Assembly: GCA_000717735.1 (NCBI GenBank)
Contig: JOBE01000023.1
Coordinates: 1 to 64,000, forward strand
DNA length: 64,000 nt
Direction of reading: 5' to 3'
DNA from: Streptomyces griseoluteus
GTDB taxonomy: Bacteria; Actinomycetota; Actinomycetes; Streptomycetales; Streptomycetaceae
A program made the position numbers and the translations under genes. Positions within the stretch are counted from its first letter, which is position 1, and the number at the start of each line of letters is the position of its first letter. The notes below the pieces were generated by a model. That model saw only the letters and a list, made by a program, of their open reading frames with translations, searched no databases and had not been told where the DNA came from. Below are positions 1-8,084 of this stretch, in pieces.

Positions 1-403
1 AGGCGACAACCGTCGGGTCGATGTCCTTCCAGGACTTCCCCGACAGGTACCCGGTCGGCACCGCCGACACCTCGGCCTGGACCCGCCCGTCGGACAGCAA
101 CCAGTACCGCGCGTTCGCCGAACGCTTCCCCGTCAGCTCGGCAACCCGCTTCGGCTTCGCGGCCGCCTTGCCGGCCGGCGACTTCTCCCGGCTGGGGAGC
201 ACCGGAGTTCCACCGGTGGTCGGCTCATCGGCAAGGTTCCCTTCCTCACCGTCCGCGAACCAGCCTTTGAAGGCATCGACAATTCCCTTGTCACCGCCTT
301 CCGAAACCTGCGCGGCATAGGCAGCTTGTGGCAACATCGTGCTTGCCAACGCGGACACCGCGAGGCAGGAGACGAATCTCCCATATCTGGGTTTCAAGCC
401 CAT
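1..403 (-). CDS. Secreted DNRLRE/RHS-repeat-like protein, N-terminal part (cut by window edge)
   Basis: An open frame runs off the left edge, so only the first 134 residues are visible. It begins with a Sec signal peptide (basic start, hydrophobic core, Ala-rich cleavage region ending AYA-AQ near residue 32). A spacer rich in Gly, Glu and Lys follows, and then a stretch with Lys-Arg-Val-x-Glu-Leu-Thr-x-Lys-Arg, 'YWLLSDGRVQAEVSAVP' and 'KSWKDIDPTVV'. That pattern is typical of the N-terminal part of large Streptomyces secreted proteins with DNRLRE domains and often RHS/YD repeats, whose bulk would lie left of this window. An in-frame ATG lies six codons upstream (421); neither start has a convincing ribosome binding site. 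Cell-surface or secreted location is well supported; the full-length function cannot be judged from this piece. Confidence 0.6.
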   Translation of the reverse strand, partial: MGLKPRYGRFVSCLAVSALASTMLPQAAYAAQVSEGGDKGIVDAFKGWFADGEEGNLADEPTTGGTPVLPSREKSPAGKAAAKPKRVAELTGKRSANARYWLLSDGRVQAEVSAVPTGYLSGKSWKDIDPTVVA

Positions 404-718
404 CCCTTTCGTTGACCCCATCCCCTGTGCGGGAATGCGGGCACGCCGATGCGACCGACTTGGGACATTCCTCATCCCACTTCGGCACTAGCGGTCGGGA
501 TTATGGGTCGGGAAGATCGCCGCGTGTCAACTGGCCTGACATTCCGTACCTGTTACGCGCGAACAGGGACGTTAGGACGCGATTCAACCGCGCCCTCGGC
601 GCACTCACCCTTCGGAATCGTCAAGGGCACATAAGCCGCCCAGGTCCGGATACAGCACATTTCACGACACTCCCGAATCAGGGTTCCGCATTGTGCGGCC
701 GGCCGATCCACCGGTGAC
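404..718. other. Intergenic stretch without a supported gene
   Basis: This stretch is less GC-rich than its surroundings. It presumably holds the promoter of the leftward secreted-protein gene. Short open frames here lack ribosome binding sites and Streptomyces-like codon bias. No repeat or recognised operator was seen. Confidence 0.4.
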
Positions 719-847
719 TCAGGTCTCGGCCGTCACCCGCACCGTCTTGACCTCGGTGTCGACCGCGTCCGGTACGACCATGCCGACGCCGGCCTTGGCG
801 TGGCAGGCGGCCGGCGCGTCGAGTACGGGTGCCTGTGAGTGATCCAT
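719..847 (-). pseudogene. Short remnant of a protein C-terminus
   Basis: The minus strand carries a 42-codon frame starting MDHSQAPVLDAP and ending VKTVRVTAET-stop, with normal Streptomyces codon bias. The same frame stays open upstream to about 905 without a start codon, until it meets the terminator hairpin of the cellulase gene. This looks like the 3' tail of a lost gene rather than a functional small protein. I do not recognise the family. Confidence 0.3.
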
Positions 848-915
848 GACGGTGTCCCAGCCGACCTGCGCGTGCCCGTCAGAACGGGGCAAAAATCCCA
901 GGGGTCGACGCGAAG

Positions 916-946
916 GCCCGCGCGGCGCCGGTGGCGCCGCGCGGGC
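916..946 (-). terminator. Perfect 14-bp stem-loop behind the GH9 gene
   Basis: Arms GCCCGCGCGGCGCC (916-929) and GGCGCCGCGCGGGC (933-946) are perfectly complementary around a 3-nt loop. The hairpin lies 22 bp after the stop of the leftward GH9 gene. It has no U-tract, as is common for Streptomyces terminators. Confidence 0.75.
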
Positions 947-967
947 TCGTCCTGCTGTCGTGCGCCG

Positions 968-3208
968 TCAGCGCTGGTCGGCCACGAAGGAGGCCATCCA
1001 GGTGAGGGCGGAGTTCCAGTTGATGGTGAGTTCGTTGGTCGACCAGGACTGGATGTCGTCGATGAAGCAGAACTGCCCGACGCAGCCCTGGAGTTTACTC
1101 TGCGCGAGCGGGTCCTGGATGCTCGAGTTCGGGCCGCCTGACAGCGATCCGACGGGCGGACGGGGCAGCTTGGGGTCGAGCTGGCGGGCGTACCAGCGGC
1201 TGTGCTGGTTCTCCGCGCTGACCTCGCCGTAGCCGGTGACGTACGAGATGTTCAGGGCGTTGCGGCCCAGGATGTAGTCCATGCTCTGGACGGCCCCGTC
1301 GCGGTACTTCGCGCTGCCGGTGATGTCGTAGGCGGTGGCCAGGACGACGGCGTTGTTGAGCATCTGGTGGGTGGAGCCCCAGTCGTACTTATGGCCCGCG
1401 GGGGCGTACGGCGTGCCGTACGGGTGGGCCTTCAGCGTGGCCAGGTAGCGGTCGGCTCCCTCGCGTACGGACTGGCGGACCTTGTCGCGGCCGGGCAGCC
1501 GGTTCGGGACGGTGGCGAGGTCGAGCCGGGCGGGGACGGCCGTGCCCGCCCAGTCGAAGCTGATCGGCTTGAAGATGTCGGCGCTGTGGACCGGGGACTT
1601 CAGGATGTGGTCCTCGAACTCCTTGGCGCCCGTGGTCAGGTACAGCTCGGTCGCCGCCCAGTAGAACTCGTCGGTGACCTCACGGTCGGCGTAGGTTCCG
1701 CCGCCGATGCCGTCGCTCTCGGAGGCGAGGACGTCGGGGTGGGCGAGGGCCGAGGCCCAGGCCTTGCGGGCCGCGGCGAGCGCGGTGGCCGCGAACCGGG
1801 AGTCGTACGGCTTGTACAGGCGGGCCGCCTGGGCGGCGGTCGCCGCGAGGTTCAGGGTGGCCGCGGTGGTCGGCGGGTGCAGTTCGCGCTTCTGCGGGTC
1901 GGCGGAGGGCATCAGCGGCAGGCCGGTCCACTGCTCGTCGTGGATCTTGTGGTGGGCCATGCCGGCGAGCGGCTTGCCGTCCGGCACCTGCATCTTGAGC
2001 AGGAACTCCAGCTCCCAGCGGGCCTCGTCGAGGATGTCGGGGACCTTGTTGCCGCTCTCGGGGATGTTCAGCGAGCCGTCGCCCAGTTTCTCGGCCTGCC
2101 CGGTGCGGGCGAACTTGGCGCGCTCGTAGGTGCTGAGGAGCTGCCAGACGGAGATGCCGCCGTTGACGACGTACTTGCCGTGGTCGCCGGCGTCGTACCA
2201 GCCGCCGGTGACGTCGAGCGTGTAGTCGCAGACGCCGGGCTGGCAGGGCACGTTCCCGTCGCCCTGGTTGGGGGCGATGTCGACGTGACCGGCCTCGCGG
2301 CCGTACCCGGGCCGCAGGTCGTCGCGGATCGCGGTCCCGCTGCGCTGGGTGTAGTAGAACTTCGCGGCGTCCAGGCGGAGTTTCTCGTAGGCGGCGGTGC
2401 CGATGTCGAAGGGCCGGCTGTCCTCGCCGTCGGCGACCAGGGTGAGGCCCCTCCCCACGGTGCGGTGGTCGCTGAAGTGGATCGAGTGGACGTTCTGCCC
2501 GGAGGAGGGGTCCACGCCGCGGGGAACGGTCCAGCCGCGGGCGACGACGGCGCCGGAGGCGTTCTTCAGCTGCCACGGCTGCCGCACGGTCGCGTCGGTG
2601 ACGAGAGTGGCGTTCTTGGGCCCGCCGGGCAGGTAGCCGACCTGGTTGACCCGGACCCGGGGGCCGGTGTCGGGCTCGTACCGCTCCGGCGGCACCCCTC
2701 CCAGGAGTGACACGTCGTCCAGACAGAAGCGCCAGGGGTCGGCGGCGCCGCCGAGCTGGAAGGCTACCTGCCCCTGGGTGGTGTCGACGGGGGAGGCGAA
2801 GGTGTAGGTGTACGTGTTCCCGGAGACGCTCAGTTGTGGTGTGACCTCGTGGTACGCGTCGTACGGCGAGACCTGCAGGCCCACGACGGCACGGACGGAG
2901 TTGCCCTCGGGGGTGCCGGTCGCGCTGAAGCTGAACCGGTAGGACTCCCCCTTGACGAGCGTGAGGTCGTTCTGGCCGACGCCGGCGTCCCAGCGGTTCA
3001 CCGTGCCGCCCGGCACGTCGGCGCAGACCCTGCCGTCGGAAAGCCCCAGGGTGACGTTGTCCGACCACCACCCGTCGGTGGTCGTGTCGAAGGTGCCGTT
3101 CCTGATCTGCTCGACCTCGTCCGCCCCGGCGGGGCCGACGGGCACCGCGGTGAGACCGGCCGCCATCAGGGCGGTCAGGGAGAGCAGGGCCGTTCTGCGT
3201 CTGTTCAC
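968..3208 (-). CDS. Secreted glycoside hydrolase family 9 endoglucanase with N-terminal CBM
   Basis: 746 residues. A GTG start is preceded by GAGGAG at good spacing. Residues 1-29 form a Sec signal peptide ending GPAGA. Residues about 33-170 look like a CBM4/9-type beta-sandwich ('[12 protein letters not shown]'). Residues about 183-270 resemble the Ig-like domain that precedes GH9 modules ('[18 protein letters not shown]'). The rest is a GH9 (alpha/alpha)6 barrel. The catalytic base region is [12 protein letters not shown] with Asp339 and Asp342, and the proton-donor region is [11 protein letters not shown] with Glu726. It hydrolyses beta-1,4-glucan outside the cell, and the CBM suggests binding of amorphous cellulose. 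The gene is divergent from the GH12/LPMO pair and has a long perfect CebR-type palindrome 33 bp upstream of its start, so cello-oligosaccharide induction is likely. The endo versus processive mode cannot be read from sequence. Confidence 0.93.
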   Translation of the reverse strand: MNRRRTALLSLTALMAAGLTAVPVGPAGADEVEQIRNGTFDTTTDGWWSDNVTLGLSDGRVCADVPGGTVNRWDAGVGQNDLTLVKGESYRFSFSATGTPEGNSVRAVVGLQVSPYDAYHEVTPQLSVSGNTYTYTFASPVDTTQGQVAFQLGGAADPWRFCLDDVSLLGGVPPERYEPDTGPRVRVNQVGYLPGGPKNATLVTDATVRQPWQLKNASGAVVARGWTVPRGVDPSSGQNVHSIHFSDHRTVGRGLTLVADGEDSRPFDIGTAAYEKLRLDAAKFYYTQRSGTAIRDDLRPGYGREAGHVDIAPNQGDGNVPCQPGVCDYTLDVTGGWYDAGDHGKYVVNGGISVWQLLSTYERAKFARTGQAEKLGDGSLNIPESGNKVPDILDEARWELEFLLKMQVPDGKPLAGMAHHKIHDEQWTGLPLMPSADPQKRELHPPTTAATLNLAATAAQAARLYKPYDSRFAATALAAARKAWASALAHPDVLASESDGIGGGTYADREVTDEFYWAATELYLTTGAKEFEDHILKSPVHSADIFKPISFDWAGTAVPARLDLATVPNRLPGRDKVRQSVREGADRYLATLKAHPYGTPYAPAGHKYDWGSTHQMLNNAVVLATAYDITGSAKYRDGAVQSMDYILGRNALNISYVTGYGEVSAENQHSRWYARQLDPKLPRPPVGSLSGGPNSSIQDPLAQSKLQGCVGQFCFIDDIQSWSTNELTINWNSALTWMASFVADQR

Positions 3209-3240
3209 GTCTGGGCTCCTCGGTGGGGGCGAGCGGCTCG

Positions 3241-3266
3241 CTGATATGGGAGCGCTCCCATATCAG
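3241..3266. promoter_or_regulatory. CebR-type operator, extended perfect palindrome
   Basis: A 26-bp perfect palindrome has the core TGGGAGCGCTCCCA (3247-3260) flanked by CTGATA/TATCAG. The core is the known binding site of CebR, the LacI-family cellobiose/cellotriose-responsive repressor of Streptomyces. It lies in the GH9 promoter region, 33 bp before the start codon. Confidence 0.88.
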
Positions 3267-3423
3267 CGGGGCCATATTCGCGGCACCGGTGCGGTGCCGT
3301 CAACGGCCCGGACACGATGCGATGACCGAGGCGATACTCCGCAGCGGAACACGGCCGGAACGGACCCCGCCGCGATGGGTTGTCAGGTACACCCTCAGCT
3401 CCTACAGTGCACCGAGCCGGGGA

Positions 3424-3437
3424 TGGGAGCGCTCCCA
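3424..3437. promoter_or_regulatory. CebR-type operator of the GH12 gene
   Basis: A perfect TGGGAGCGCTCCCA palindrome lies 172 bp before the GH12 start codon. This is a long leader, so the promoter is probably close to this site and far from the coding region. Confidence 0.85.
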
Positions 3438-3528
3438 AAAGGCCCGTGACGTTCCCCGCCCAGTGCACGCTCACCGCGCGCCCTTTCGGTCACCCCGTCC
3501 AGCGCCCGCCCAGCCCTCCTTACCTCAC

Positions 3529-3592
3529 CTTTTCGATCACCACTTCCATCATCTCTTCGATCACTCCTTGAATCACTCCTTCGACCACCCTT
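3529..3592 (+). repeat. Degenerate pyrimidine-rich tandem repeat in the GH12 leader
   Basis: About five imperfect copies of a 12-15-nt unit resembling TTCGATCACTCCTT follow one another just before the GH12 ribosome binding site. Their GC content is lower than that of neighbouring DNA. They may keep the leader mRNA unstructured; no function is known. Confidence 0.5.
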
Positions 3593-3609
3593 TGAGAGAG
3601 GCCTCCCGC

Positions 3610-4746
3610 ATGCGAGCGTCACCGCACCGTCTCAGCACCCCTCGTGGCATGCTCGCCGCGTTGCTCATCGCCCTCGCCACCGTCGCGGCACTCATGACCG
3701 CCGCGCCGGCGGCCCAGGCCGACACACTGATCTGCGAGCAGTACGGCTCGACGACGATCCAGGGCCGCTACGTGGTCCAGAACAACCGCTGGGGCACCGG
3801 TGCCGCCCAGTGCGTCACCGCCACCGACACCGGCTTCCGGGTGACCCGCGCCGACGGCGCCGTGCCCACCAACGGTGCCCCGAAGTCGTACCCCTCGGTC
3901 TTCAACGGCTGCCACTACACGAACTGTTCACCGGGGACGAAGCTCCCTGCCCAGGTCAGCGGCATCGCCACGGCGCCGAGCAGCATCTCGTACGGCTACG
4001 TCGGCGACGCGACGTACAACGCCTCGTACGACATCTGGCTGGACCCCACGCCCAGGACCGACGGGGTGAACCGGACCGAGATCATGATCTGGTTCAACAA
4101 GGTCGGCCCGGTCCAGCCGATCGGCTCACAGGTCGGCACCGCCACCGTCGGCGGGCGCGGCTGGCAGGTGTGGACGGGCAGCAACGGCTCCAACGACGTC
4201 ATCTCCTTCGTCGCCCCGTCGGCCATCGCCGGCTGGGACTTCGACGTCATGGACTTCGTCAGGGAGACCGTCTCGCGCGGCATGGCCCAGAACAACTGGT
4301 ACCTGACGAGCATCCAGGCCGGCTTCGAGCCGTGGCAGAACGGCGCCGGGCTCACCGTGAACTCCTTCTCCTCCGCCGTGAACCTCGGCGCCCCCGGCAC
4401 CGGCGAGCCGGGGCCCGGCGAACCCGGCCCGGCGACGGCCTGCAAGGTGACGTACGCGCCGAACGTCTGGACCGGCGGCTTCACGGCCGAGGTATCCGTC
4501 GCCAACACCGGTTCGGCCGCGGTCGACAACTGGACGCTGTCCTTCGTCCTGCCCTCCGGGCAGCGCATCACGCAGGCGTGGAACGCCACCGTCCCCACGG
4601 CCTCCGGGACCGTGACGGCGACCGGGCTCGCGCACAACGCGCGGATCGCGGCCGGAGCCAGTCAGACGTTCGGCTTCCAGGGCACGTACAGCGGCGCGTT
4701 CGCCGCGCCGTCCGGGTTCAGCCTCAACGGCACCGCCTGCGTGTGA
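3610..4746 (+). CDS. Secreted GH12 endoglucanase with C-terminal CBM2
   Basis: 378 residues from the ATG at 3610, chosen because GAGAGAGG sits 7 nt upstream and a Sec signal peptide follows directly (basic MRASPHR start, cleavage near AAQA-D). The frame extends further upstream, but that part is low-complexity leader DNA. Residues about 38-260 are a GH12 beta-jelly roll with nucleophile Glu157 in NRTEIMIWF and acid/base Glu240 in AGFEPWQNG. A Gly-Glu-Pro linker (about 262-277) leads to a CBM2 that begins ACKVTYAPNVWTGGF and ends in Cys, the usual disulfide pair. The enzyme cleaves beta-1,4-glucan, and the CBM2 anchors it to crystalline cellulose. It lies just upstream of the LPMO gene, and a strong hairpin separates the two. 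Confidence 0.95.
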   Translation: MRASPHRLSTPRGMLAALLIALATVAALMTAAPAAQADTLICEQYGSTTIQGRYVVQNNRWGTGAAQCVTATDTGFRVTRADGAVPTNGAPKSYPSVFNGCHYTNCSPGTKLPAQVSGIATAPSSISYGYVGDATYNASYDIWLDPTPRTDGVNRTEIMIWFNKVGPVQPIGSQVGTATVGGRGWQVWTGSNGSNDVISFVAPSAIAGWDFDVMDFVRETVSRGMAQNNWYLTSIQAGFEPWQNGAGLTVNSFSSAVNLGAPGTGEPGPGEPGPATACKVTYAPNVWTGGFTAEVSVANTGSAAVDNWTLSFVLPSGQRITQAWNATVPTASGTVTATGLAHNARIAAGASQTFGFQGTYSGAFAAPSGFSLNGTACV

Positions 4747-4785
4747 CCTGATCCGCGGCCGGTCCGGCGCGGCGCCTCCCCAGAT

Positions 4786-4829
4786 CGCCTCGCCCCTCCG
4801 GCGGAGTCCATCCCCGGAAGGGCGAGGCG
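4786..4829 (+). terminator. Hairpin between GH12 and LPMO genes
   Basis: Sixteen-bp arms (4786-4801 and 4814-4829) pair with one mismatch around a 12-nt loop, 40 bp after the GH12 stop. It probably ends or attenuates the GH12 transcript. Confidence 0.7.
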
Positions 4830-4850
4830 CACCACCGCACGACACCACAT

Positions 4851-4880
4851 CGCACCGCACCGCACCGCACCGCACCGCAA
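4851..4880 (+). repeat. CGCAC pentanucleotide tandem repeat in the LPMO leader
   Basis: Five exact copies of CGCAC plus a sixth ending in A lie between the GH12 terminator and the LPMO ribosome binding site. Such a tract can change copy number by slippage, which would alter leader length but not a reading frame. Confidence 0.75.
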
Positions 4881-4932
4881 GAGGAGAACACCGACCTCGG
4901 AACACTCCCCACCCACACTCACAGGAGAAACA

Positions 4933-6045
4933 ATGGCTGGACGCAAGAGACGACTTGCCTCCCTGGCTGCGGTACTCGCCACCCTGCTCGGTGGAATCGG
5001 CCTGACGTTACTGGGCCAGGGCAGCGCGCAGGCGCACGGCGTCACGATGACGCCCGGGTCGCGCACGTACCTCTGCTGGCTGGACGCCAAGACCAGCACC
5101 GGCTCCCTGGACCCGACGAACCCGGCGTGCAAGGCGGCGCTCAGCGAGAGCGGCCCGAACTCGCTGTACAACTGGTTCGCCGTACTCGACTCCAACGCGG
5201 GCGGGCGCGGTGCCGGTTACGTCCCGGACGGAAAGCTGTGCAGCGCCGGTGACCGGTCGCCGTACAACTTCACCGGGTACAACGCCGCCCGCTCGGACTG
5301 GCCCCGTACGCACCTGACGTCGGGGAACACGATCCAGGTCAAGCACAGCAACTGGGCCGCGCACCCCGGCTCCTTCCGGGTGTACCTCTCCAAGCCCGGC
5401 TACTCGCCCAGCTCCGAACTGGGCTGGGACGACCTGGAACTCATCCAGACCGTCACCGACCCACCCCAGTCGGGTTCGCCGGGCACGGACGGCGGCTACT
5501 ACCACTGGGATCTGAACCTGCCCGCGGGCCGTTCGGGTGACGCGGTGATGTTCATCCAGTGGGTGCGCTCGGACAGCCAGGAGAACTTCTTCTCCTGCTC
5601 CGACATCGTCTTCGACGGCGGCAACGGCGAAGTGACCGGCATCCGCGGCTCGGGCGGCACGCCGACCCCGACCCCGACTCCCACCCCGACCCCGACTCCC
5701 ACCCCGACTTCGACCCCGACCCCGACCGACCCGCACACCGGGTGCATGGCCGTCTACAGCGTGACCAACTCCTGGAGCGGCGGCTTCCAGGGTTCCGTCG
5801 AGGTCATGAACCACGGCACGACAGCGCGTGACGGCTGGGCGGTGAAGTGGACGCCCGGCGCGGGCACTCGGATCAGCAGCCTGTGGAACGGCGGGCTGAG
5901 CACTGGATCCGACGGCACGGTGACGGTCAGGAACGTCGACTACAACCGGACCATCCCGCCGGACGGCAGTGTCACCTTCGGGTTCACCGCGACGTCCACC
6001 GGCAACAACCATCCGGCCGGCTCCGTCGTCTGCGTCAACCCGTAG
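4933..6045 (+). CDS. AA10 lytic polysaccharide monooxygenase with C-terminal CBM2
   Basis: 370 residues; GGAG lies 6-10 nt before the ATG. The signal peptide ends ...SAQA, exposing His35 as the mature N-terminus, which forms the copper histidine brace with His144 in SNWAAHPGSF. Axial Phe lies in the motif NFFSCSDIVF. The AA10 domain spans about 35-232. A Thr-Pro repeat linker (about 243-265) joins it to a CBM2 (about 270-370) with terminal Cys residues. It oxidatively cleaves crystalline polysaccharide. Cellulose is the likely substrate given the CBM2 and the cellulase neighbours, but chitin activity cannot be excluded. Codon 26 (5008-5010), inside the signal peptide, is TTA, the rare leucine codon read by the bldA tRNA, so translation may be developmentally gated. 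Confidence 0.95.
   Translation: MAGRKRRLASLAAVLATLLGGIGLTLLGQGSAQAHGVTMTPGSRTYLCWLDAKTSTGSLDPTNPACKAALSESGPNSLYNWFAVLDSNAGGRGAGYVPDGKLCSAGDRSPYNFTGYNAARSDWPRTHLTSGNTIQVKHSNWAAHPGSFRVYLSKPGYSPSSELGWDDLELIQTVTDPPQSGSPGTDGGYYHWDLNLPAGRSGDAVMFIQWVRSDSQENFFSCSDIVFDGGNGEVTGIRGSGGTPTPTPTPTPTPTPTPTSTPTPTDPHTGCMAVYSVTNSWSGGFQGSVEVMNHGTTARDGWAVKWTPGAGTRISSLWNGGLSTGSDGTVTVRNVDYNRTIPPDGSVTFGFTATSTGNNHPAGSVVCVNP
5659..5727 (+). repeat. Coding tandem repeat for the Thr-Pro linker
   Basis: ACCCCG-type hexamers repeat with period 6 and higher-order period 24, encoding the (Pro-Thr)n linker of the LPMO. This is typical of extracellular multi-domain enzymes and prone to length variation between strains. Confidence 0.8.
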
Positions 6046-6060
6046 CACCACCGGAGCGAG

Positions 6061-6091
6061 GCGCCGGTTCCCCCCCGACGGGAACCGGCGC
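6061..6091 (+). terminator. Terminator of the LPMO gene
   Basis: Perfect 12-bp arms GCGCCGGTTCCC (6061-6072) and GGGAACCGGCGC (6080-6091) flank a 7-nt loop, 15 bp after the stop codon. Confidence 0.8.
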
Positions 6092-6146
6092 TGCCCGCTG
6101 CGGGGCCGCGGCCGTCGGCATCCGGACAGCCTGCGGAATCTCCCTG

Positions 6147-6160
6147 CGGGAGCGCTCCCA
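6147..6160. promoter_or_regulatory. CebR-type operator (13 of 14 bases) before the GNAT gene
   Basis: CGGGAGCGCTCCCA differs from the perfect operator at one outer base. It sits beyond the LPMO terminator and 32-45 bp before the acetyltransferase start, so it belongs to the downstream gene rather than to the LPMO. Confidence 0.7.
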
Positions 6161-6191
6161 CTCTGGGATCGTGACATGGGTGAAGAGCCAG

Positions 6192-6854
6192 ATGAAGAGC
6201 GAGATGAAGCCTGAGATGAAGACCGAACCGTTCGTCCGCCGCTACCGGCCGTCGGACCGGACCGAACTCGCCGACATCTGCGTCAGAACGGCCCACGAGG
6301 GCGGCGACTCCTCGGGGCTGTACGCCGATTCCGAACTGATTCCCTCGATCTTCGCGTACCCCTACGTGGAGCTGGAGCCGGAGTTCGCCTTCGTCCTGGA
6401 CGACGGCACAGGCCGGGCGGTCGGATACGTCCTGGGGGCAGCCGACACGGACTGGTTCGCCCTGCGGTTCCGCACCGAATGGCTGCCCAAGGTCGCGGCG
6501 CGCTATCCGGAGCCCGCCCGCGAACCCGCCACTCCGGCCGAGGAGATGACCAGGCTGCTGCACACGCCGGAACACATGGTCCGCGACGAACTCGCCGCGC
6601 ACCCCGCGCACTTGCACATCGACCTGCTGCCGGCATGGCAGGGGCGCGGGTACGGGCGCGCCCTGATCCGCACGCTGCTCGCGGAGCTGCGGGCCGCGGG
6701 CGTGCCCGCCGTCCATTTGTGCATGGTGCAGGCGAACACGAAGGCCCGTGCGTTCTACGACCGGCTGGGATTCGCACCCCTCGCGGTGCCCGACCCGGGC
6801 CCCGTCTGGTACTTGGGCCGGCCGACGGCGGCCGACGCGCTGCTCGACGCCTGA
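6192..6854 (+). CDS. GNAT-family acetyltransferase, related to the HAT-like domain of O-GlcNAcase
   Basis: 220 residues from the ATG at 6192. ATGs at 6204 and 6216 and a GTG at 6171 are also possible, because the 5' end consists of 12-bp repeats (Met-Lys-x-x) and no start has a strong ribosome binding site. The core begins FVRRYRPSDRTELADICVRT. Acetyl-CoA-binding motif: LLPAWQGRGYGRALI; C-terminal signature FYDRLGF. The pattern DSSGLY, YVELEPEFAFVL and AHLHIDLLP matches bacterial stand-alone homologues of the acetyltransferase-like domain of O-GlcNAcase (recalled resemblance, not a database hit). Its substrate is unknown. A CebR-type operator directly upstream suggests expression with the cellulolytic genes. 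Confidence 0.8.
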   Translation: MKSEMKPEMKTEPFVRRYRPSDRTELADICVRTAHEGGDSSGLYADSELIPSIFAYPYVELEPEFAFVLDDGTGRAVGYVLGAADTDWFALRFRTEWLPKVAARYPEPAREPATPAEEMTRLLHTPEHMVRDELAAHPAHLHIDLLPAWQGRGYGRALIRTLLAELRAAGVPAVHLCMVQANTKARAFYDRLGFAPLAVPDPGPVWYLGRPTAADALLDA

Positions 6855-6944
6855 CGGAATCGCCGACACAGGGCTGTCAGTCCCCGGATAGGTTCTGTCC
6901 GTTCGGCCCGACGGGTGGGCCGCAGAGCCGAGGGACTCGCCGTA

Positions 6945-7430
6945 GTGAGCATCTACCTCCACTTTCGCGCCGTGGGCGAGTCCGAGATCCGGGACGACCA
7001 CACCTGGCTCGCCGCGTTCATGTCCGATGCCTGGGAAGACCACAGCGACGAGTACGCGGCGGGCATCACCTGGTCGATCGACAAGGGCTGGGACTCGGTC
7101 AACGACCTCTATGCGGCGGCCGATGCGCTCGGCACGAACGCCGACGGGCCCTGGACACTGCCCATCTACGGCGGCCGCCCCGTGCCACACAGTGCTGACG
7201 CCGACCCGTCGGATCCCCCGCTGATGCTGCTGGAGCCGGCCGGGGTGTCACAGGCGGCGCATTTCCTTGCGACGGTCTCCTTCGATGAGCTGTTGAGCGT
7301 CGTCAGCGCCAGGTTCAGCGCCCCAGGCTGGAGCAGGGAGGAACTCCTCGACCACCACAGGGGCCTCCAGGGGTTCTACGGCCGGGCGGCTTCGGCGGGC
7401 CACGCCGTGGCCAAAGCGGTGTGGGCCTGA
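6945..7430 (+). CDS. DUF1877 (YfbM-like) protein
   Basis: 161 residues starting GTG at 6945, giving VSIYLHFRAVGESEIR, the usual N-terminus of the DUF1877 family; a GAGGGA lies about 10 nt upstream. The middle contains GGRPVPHSADADP and a Pro-Pro-Leu-Met-Leu-Leu segment followed by helical FLATVSFDELL, as in the family. Soluble, no signal peptide or membrane segment. Family function is unknown; it is often found near toxin- or polymorphic-type genes elsewhere, but nothing here supports that role. Confidence 0.75.
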   Translation: MSIYLHFRAVGESEIRDDHTWLAAFMSDAWEDHSDEYAAGITWSIDKGWDSVNDLYAAADALGTNADGPWTLPIYGGRPVPHSADADPSDPPLMLLEPAGVSQAAHFLATVSFDELLSVVSARFSAPGWSREELLDHHRGLQGFYGRAASAGHAVAKAVWA

Positions 7431-7443
7431 GCGATCAGCCGGA

Positions 7444-8046
7444 TCAGGCCCGTTCGGGCCGGTCAGCGGGCCCGGCTGCCTGGGAGCGGCGGTGGGCCGC
7501 GACTCGTTCGCGGGTGGCGCAGCGGCGGGAGCAGTAGCGGCGTTCCGGGCCGCTGCCCGGGGTGACGAAGACGTTCCCGCAGCTGGGTGAGGCGCAGATC
7601 CTGCCGGGCGGGCGTTGGCGGTCCCAGACGAGGACGGTCAGTGCCATGCAGGACGAGGCGAGGAGCCACTCGTCCCAGGGGGCGTCGTCGTCGCTGTCGA
7701 GGTGGGGGTGCCAGGGGGTGCCGCCGCCGTGCGAGGTCAGGCGGAGCGGTCCCGCGTGTTCCCGCAGGAGGCGGTTGAGGGTGGTCGCGGCGCCGTCGGC
7801 GTCCTCGGCTGCGAAGACCTCTCGCAGGAGCGAGGCGGCCGTACGCATCGCGGCGACGTCGCCGGTGGTGAGCTCGACGGGGTCCGGCTCGCCGTATGCG
7901 CGGAGCACGTCGGCGACCTCGGCCGGGTCGGTGCGGTCGTCGGCGAGTGCGTTGACGAGGGCTGCGGTCCGCCGAGCCGTCGTCAGCACGGAGTACTGGG
8001 CGGACCCGCGGTCGTTGTGGGAGGACATCCGGGGAATGTAACGCAT
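7444..8046 (-). CDS. CGNR zinc-finger regulator with ABATE domain
   Basis: 200 residues from the ATG at 8046; an in-frame ATG at 8028 would give 194. Neither has a well-spaced ribosome binding site, so a leaderless start is possible. The N-terminal and middle part is helical, like the ABATE (stress-induced regulator) domain. The C-terminus carries the CGNR zinc finger CASPSCGNVFVTPG...YCSRRCATRERVAAHR, with four metal-binding Cys. Proteins of this family act as DNA- or RNA-binding transcriptional regulators. The gene is divergent from an MFS exporter 38 bp away, and the shared gap contains a GTTAC-N4-GTAAC palindrome, so it probably controls that exporter and itself. Confidence 0.85.
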   Translation of the reverse strand: MRYIPRMSSHNDRGSAQYSVLTTARRTAALVNALADDRTDPAEVADVLRAYGEPDPVELTTGDVAAMRTAASLLREVFAAEDADGAATTLNRLLREHAGPLRLTSHGGGTPWHPHLDSDDDAPWDEWLLASSCMALTVLVWDRQRPPGRICASPSCGNVFVTPGSGPERRYCSRRCATRERVAAHRRSQAAGPADRPERA

Positions 8047-8061
8047 CTTGCCGACTTTTGA

Positions 8062-8075
8062 GTTACCTCCGTAAC
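8062..8075. promoter_or_regulatory. Inverted repeat GTTAC-CTCC-GTAAC in divergent promoter
   Basis: Perfect 5-bp arms with a 4-nt spacer lie between the CGNR regulator and the MFS gene. Additional GTAACG/CGTTAC half-sites occur at 8038-8043 and 8094-8099. Likely operator for the CGNR regulator. Confidence 0.55.
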
Positions 8076-8084
8076 GTCTCACCG

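Noticed and set aside
328..717. 129-codon plus-strand frame
   Set aside because: No ribosome binding site, poor codon bias and overlap with the start of the leftward secreted-protein gene.
5659..5727. CRISPR-like or minisatellite array
   Set aside because: The repeat is a coding Thr-Pro linker of the LPMO in frame, with no spacers.
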